A stretch of 64,000 bases of DNA, taken from Herbaspirillum sp. meg3 (GTDB taxonomy: Bacteria > Pseudomonadota > Gammaproteobacteria > Burkholderiales > Burkholderiaceae_D). The stretch is taken from the NCBI RefSeq assembly GCF_002257565.1, contig NZ_CP022736.1, positions 1,798,001 through 1,862,000 of the forward strand. The letters run 5' to 3'. The translations under genes and the position numbers were made by a program. Shown here in pieces: positions 60,882 through 64,000 of this stretch (position 1 is the stretch's first letter; the number at the start of each line of letters is the position of its first letter). Under the pieces are notes generated by a model, which ran no database searches, had not been told where the DNA came from, and worked only from the letters and a program-made list of their open reading frames with translations.

Positions 60882-62111
60882 GTGCGACCGATTCAAAAAT
60901 CGAAAAAACTGGCTGATGTCTGTTACGACATCCGTGGACCTGTGCTGGAAAAAGCGCGCCAGATGGAAGAAGAAGGCCACAAGATCATCAAACTGAACAT
61001 CGGCAATCTGGCCGCCTTCGGTTTCGATGCGCCGGACGAAATCGTGCAGGACATGATCCGCAACATGGGTAATGCCTCCGGTTATACCGATTCCAAGGGG
61101 TTGTTTGCGCCGCGCAAGTCGGTCATGCATTACTCCCAGCAAAAGAATATCCAGGGCGTCACCATCGATGACATCTATCTCGGCAACGGTGCGTCCGAGC
61201 TGATCGTCATGAGCGTCAACGCCTTGCTCAATACCGGCGATGAAGTGCTGGTGCCGTCGCCTGACTATCCGCTGTGGACTGCCGCAGTCAGCTTGTCGGG
61301 CGGTACGCCCGTGCATTATGTCTGCGACGAGCAGGCAGGCTGGCAACCGGACATTGACGACATCAAGAAAAAGATCACGCCCAACACCAAGGCCATCGTC
61401 GTCATCAATCCGAACAATCCGACCGGCGCGCTCTACAGCACCGACGTGCTCAAGGAAATCGTCGAAGTCGCACGCCAGCATCAACTGATCATCCTGGCCG
61501 ACGAAATCTACGACAAGGTTTTGTACGACGGTCACACGCATACCTCGCTGGCATCGCTGGCGGACGATGTGCTGTTCATCACGTTCAACGGCTTGTCCAA
61601 GAACTACCGCTCCTGCGGCTATCGCGCCGGCTGGATGGTCGTATCGGGTGAAAAGAAGCACGCCAAGGACTACATCGAAGGCCTCAACATGCTGGCCTCC
61701 ATGCGCCTGTGCGCCAATGCGCCGGGACAATACGCAATCCAGACCGCATTGGGCGGCTATCAAAGCATCAATGACCTGGTTGGCCCGGCAGGTCGCCTGA
61801 CCAAGCAGCGCGATCTCGCGCACAAGCTGTTGACGGATATCCCCGGTGTGACCTGCGTCAAGCCGAAGTCGGCGCTGTACATGTTCCCGCGTCTTGATCC
61901 GGCGGTTTACCCGATCAAGGACGATCAGGAGTTTGCTTACGAATTGCTGGCAGAAGAGAAAGTACTGATCGTGCAGGGCACCGGTTTCAATTGCCCGACC
62001 CCTGATCACTTCCGCGTGGTGTTCCTGCCCAATACAGACGATCTGACCGAATCGATGGGGCGCATTGCGCACTTCCTCGAAGGGTATCGCCGCCGTCACG
62101 GCACGGCCTGA
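60882..62111 (+). CDS. alaA: Alanine-synthesising aminotransferase AlaA
   Basis: PLP fold-type I enzyme that makes alanine from pyruvate with glutamate. It has 409 residues and starts at GTG behind AAAGGA. It closely follows E. coli AlaA: KLADVCYDIRGPVLEKARQM, NPNNPTGALYS, FNGLSKNYRSCGYRAGWMV with the PLP lysine, and the Arg near the C-terminus (DHFRVVFLP). At residues 40-46 it reads NLAAFGF instead of enteric NPAPFGF. It precedes hom, linking alanine and threonine/methionine synthesis. Confidence 0.93.
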   Translation: MRPIQKSKKLADVCYDIRGPVLEKARQMEEEGHKIIKLNIGNLAAFGFDAPDEIVQDMIRNMGNASGYTDSKGLFAPRKSVMHYSQQKNIQGVTIDDIYLGNGASELIVMSVNALLNTGDEVLVPSPDYPLWTAAVSLSGGTPVHYVCDEQAGWQPDIDDIKKKITPNTKAIVVINPNNPTGALYSTDVLKEIVEVARQHQLIILADEIYDKVLYDGHTHTSLASLADDVLFITFNGLSKNYRSCGYRAGWMVVSGEKKHAKDYIEGLNMLASMRLCANAPGQYAIQTALGGYQSINDLVGPAGRLTKQRDLAHKLLTDIPGVTCVKPKSALYMFPRLDPAVYPIKDDQEFAYELLAEEKVLIVQGTGFNCPTPDHFRVVFLPNTDDLTESMGRIAHFLEGYRRRHGTA

Positions 62112-62218
62112 ATCCGGCTCCGGCAGCGTAACTTATCAACGCAGTAACGTGACGTATTCAAGCCGGTTTCCCAGCGGCGTGGCGGGGAAGGCCGTCAGTT
62201 AAAGTTTTACCGCAGTAC

Positions 62219-62248
62219 CCGTCATGGAATCGTCATGACGGCATTTTT
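62219..62248 (+). terminator. Hairpin with T run between alaA and hom
   Basis: CCGTCATG and CATGACGG pair around a 7-base loop, with CATTTTT after it. It stands 28 bases before the hom start. It may end the alaA transcript or act as an attenuator, since GCCGTCA at 62191-62197 could pair instead with TGACGGC of the same hairpin. Confidence 0.6.
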
Positions 62249-62275
62249 AGCATGTTTATTAACCACGAAGACATT

Positions 62276-63586
62276 ATGAAATCCATCAAAGTAGGTTTGC
62301 TCGGCATCGGCACCGTGGGTTCCGGTACTTTCAATGTATTGAAGCGCAATCAGGAAGAAATTGCGCGGCGCGCAGGACGCGGCATTGAAATTACCATGGT
62401 GGCCGATCTGAACACAGAGCGCGCCACCGAGCTGACCAATGGACAAGTCAAGGTGGTTAACGACGCCAATCTGGTCGTCAACGATCCGGACATCGATATC
62501 GTCATCGAACTGATCGGCGGCTACGGCCTCGCCAAGGATCTGGTTCTGAAGGCGATCGCCAACGGCAAGCACGTGGTGACGGCCAACAAGGCGCTGATTG
62601 CCACACACGGCAATGAGATCTTCAAGGCAGCTCAGGAAAAAGGCGTCATGGTCGCGTTTGAAGCGGCAGTGGCCGGCGGTATCCCGATCATCAAGGCATT
62701 GCGCGAAGGCCTGACCGCCAACCGCATCCAATGGATCGCCGGCATCATCAACGGCACCACCAACTTCATCCTGTCCGAGATGCGCGACAAGGGCCTGGAC
62801 TTCGACGTTGTGCTGAAAGAAGCGCAACGTCTGGGTTATGCAGAAGCCGATCCGACCTTCGACATCGAAGGCGTGGACGCTGCGCACAAGCTGACCATCA
62901 TGGCCTCGATCGCTTTTGGTATTCCTGTGCAGTTCGACAAGGCGCACGTGGAAGGCATCACCAAGCTGCAGGCAACTGATATTCGCTATGCCGAGCAACT
63001 CGGCTATCGTATCAAGCTGCTGGGTATCACACGTCAGACCGCTAACGGTATCGAGTTGCGCGTGCATCCGACGCTGATTCCATCGGGCCGCCTGATCGCC
63101 AATGTGGAAGGTGCGATGAACGCTGTGATGGTGCGCGGCGATGCCGTCGGTGAGACGCTTTACTACGGCAAGGGCGCAGGCTCCGAGCCGACCGCTTCGG
63201 CCGTGATCGCCGATCTGGTCGACATCACCCGTCTGGCGACAGCCGATCCGGAACATCGGGTGCCTTACCTGGCGTTTCAACCACACGCCATGGCAAGCAC
63301 TCCCGTGTTGCCGATCCAGGACGTCACTACCAGCTACTATCTGCGCATGCACGTGGCCGACAAGCCTGGCGTTCTGGCGGACGTCACACGGATCCTGGCG
63401 GACTCGTCGATTTCCATCGACGCCATGCTGCAAAAGGAACCGTCGGAAGGCGAAACGCAAACCGACATCATCATGCTCACGCACCAGACACAAGAGCGCA
63501 ACATCGAGGCCGCCATCGCCAAGATCGAAGCCTTGTCGACGGTCGTTGGCACAGTGATGAAGATTCGTCTGGAAGAGTTGGGTTAA
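62276..63586 (+). CDS. hom: Homoserine dehydrogenase
   Basis: Reduces aspartate semialdehyde to homoserine for threonine, methionine and isoleucine. It has 436 residues from ATG 62276 (MKSIKVGLLGIGTVGSGTFN); an in-frame ATG at 62252 would add eight residues. It has the Rossmann GxGxxG at 9-14 and the catalytic region EAAVAGGIPIIKALREGLTA, then IAGIINGTTNFILSEM. A C-terminal ACT domain (about 355-430; LRMHVADKPGVLADVTRILA) gives feedback control by threonine. Confidence 0.97.
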   Translation: MKSIKVGLLGIGTVGSGTFNVLKRNQEEIARRAGRGIEITMVADLNTERATELTNGQVKVVNDANLVVNDPDIDIVIELIGGYGLAKDLVLKAIANGKHVVTANKALIATHGNEIFKAAQEKGVMVAFEAAVAGGIPIIKALREGLTANRIQWIAGIINGTTNFILSEMRDKGLDFDVVLKEAQRLGYAEADPTFDIEGVDAAHKLTIMASIAFGIPVQFDKAHVEGITKLQATDIRYAEQLGYRIKLLGITRQTANGIELRVHPTLIPSGRLIANVEGAMNAVMVRGDAVGETLYYGKGAGSEPTASAVIADLVDITRLATADPEHRVPYLAFQPHAMASTPVLPIQDVTTSYYLRMHVADKPGVLADVTRILADSSISIDAMLQKEPSEGETQTDIIMLTHQTQERNIEAAIAKIEALSTVVGTVMKIRLEELG

Positions 63587-63611
63587 GAATCTGAACAGTC
63601 GGCATGCAGGT

Positions 63612-63639
63612 AAAAAAGGAGTCTTCGGACTCCTTTTTT
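63612..63639. terminator. Terminator after hom
   Basis: AAAAAAGGAGTC and GACTCCTTTTTT pair around TTCG. It is a strong terminator for hom and could work in reverse too. Confidence 0.93.
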
Positions 63640-63680
63640 ATTTGCGGGTCACATGTGTGTTGAAGAAAGCATTGCACCAA

Positions 63681-63710
63681 CGGAAAAGGGCACCGAAGTG
63701 CCCTTTTCCG
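63681..63710 (-). terminator. Terminator of the right-edge gene
   Basis: CGGAAAAGGGCAC and GTGCCCTTTTCCG form a perfect 13-base stem with loop CGAA, 25 bases past the minus-strand stop at 63735. Only the stem carries the T run, so it is likely but not textbook. Confidence 0.65.
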
Positions 63711-63734
63711 TAACGCGTTGCGACATGTCGAAAA

Positions 63735-64000
63735 TTATTTTTTCGCCTCAGGAATCTTGTAGTCGCAGACGGCTTGCACCATGGCTTCCGCAACAGACAG
63801 AGGCTTGGGTTTGACGAACTGCATATTTTTCAGCGCATCGGAATGATCGCGGCTGTCGCCTTTGCCGTCGTTTTCGGCGTAGATGATTTCTTTAGTCAGT
63901 TTCAGTGTCTGATCTTTGCAGTTGTATTGATGCATGTCCTTGTAGGACTTCAAGGTCGGAAAGCCGCTTTCATTGTTGGGGCGAGCTTCCTTGAAGTTCC
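63735..64000 (-). CDS. Partial protein resembling surface-adhesin E family
   Basis: The gene runs off the right edge, and only the C-terminal 87 or so residues are seen. The open frame continues past the TTG at 63953, reading NFKEARPNNESGFPTLKSYK upstream, so that TTG is internal. The pattern SYKDMHQYNCKDQTLKLTKE (a Tyr-x-Cys strand) plus the late VQAVCDY cysteine fits small secreted proteins of the surface-adhesin E type. Start, signal peptide and function cannot be judged. Confidence 0.6.
   Translation of the reverse strand, partial: NFKEARPNNESGFPTLKSYKDMHQYNCKDQTLKLTKEIIYAENDGKGDSRDHSDALKNMQFVKPKPLSVAEAMVQAVCDYKIPEAKK

Noticed and set aside
60744..62099. 451-codon frame antisense to alaA
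   Set aside because: Mirror frame of a clear aminotransferase gene; no family match.
62222..63493. 423-codon frame antisense to hom
   Set aside because: Mirror frame of homoserine dehydrogenase; its composition is typical of shadow frames.

Overview
The window is a chromosomal segment of a flagellated Gram-negative bacterium. The evidence fits a betaproteobacterium of the Burkholderiales, most likely Oxalobacteraceae (Herbaspirillum/Herminiimonas/Collimonas type). That placement rests on the primosomal gene priB between rpsF and rpsR, the flhF-flhG-fliA-motCD order, the alaA-hom pair, moderate GC and the general look of the proteins. It is an inference without a database search. No tRNA, rRNA, CRISPR array, insertion sequence or prophage was seen.

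Layout. (1) 52-4633, plus strand: flhF, a degenerate flhG, fliA (sigma-28), and a MotA/MotB-type stator pair. (2) 4738-6367, minus strand: flgN, flgM and flgA, with a near-perfect sigma-28 promoter before flgM. (3) 6579-17517, plus strand: the rod/hook/ring operon flgBCDEFGHIJ, then flgKL behind its own sigma-28 promoter. (4) 17571-22198, minus strand: a MacA-MacB-outer membrane channel efflux system inserted into the flagellar locus. (5) 22391-33614, minus strand: fliR-Q-P-O-N-M-L-K-J-I-H-G-F (export gate, C ring, ATPase complex, MS ring), with fliE divergent. (6) 34406-43671, minus strand: a YcgR-type brake, a stand-alone FlhB C-terminal domain, a second FliK, fliT, fliS, fliD, flaG, fliC, and a large TPR-glycosyltransferase protein next to flagellin.

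(7) 43866-49703: lexA (minus, perfect SOS box), then rpsF-priB-rpsR-rplI with a putative S6:S18 leader, dnaB, and a DUF47-pit phosphate uptake pair. (8) 49809-52405, minus strand: a PIN-PhoH ATPase and a Bcp peroxiredoxin. (9) 52457-60154, minus strand: a full aminoarabinose (Ara4N) lipid A modification pathway with ArnA split into two proteins, a single SMR-type flippase subunit, and arnD lying beyond a terminator next to bcp. (10) 60307-64000: a Mth938-domain protein, alaA, hom, and the truncated end of a protein resembling surface-adhesin E.

The flagellar genes give an almost complete assembly line. FlhF and FliA control placement and late-gene timing. FlgM is the anti-sigma factor released by export, and FlgN, FliS and FliT are chaperones. 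The three clear sigma-28 promoters sit before flgMN, flgKL and fliC, as expected for late genes. flhA, flhB and most chemotaxis genes are not in the window. The points of greatest interest are the FlhG relative that keeps its FlhF-activating motif but has lost the ATP-binding P-loop; the FliK2/FlhB-C pair; the putative glycosyltransferase beside flagellin; and 10-11 bp phased direct repeats upstream of both macA and arnT that could tie efflux and LPS modification to one response regulator.
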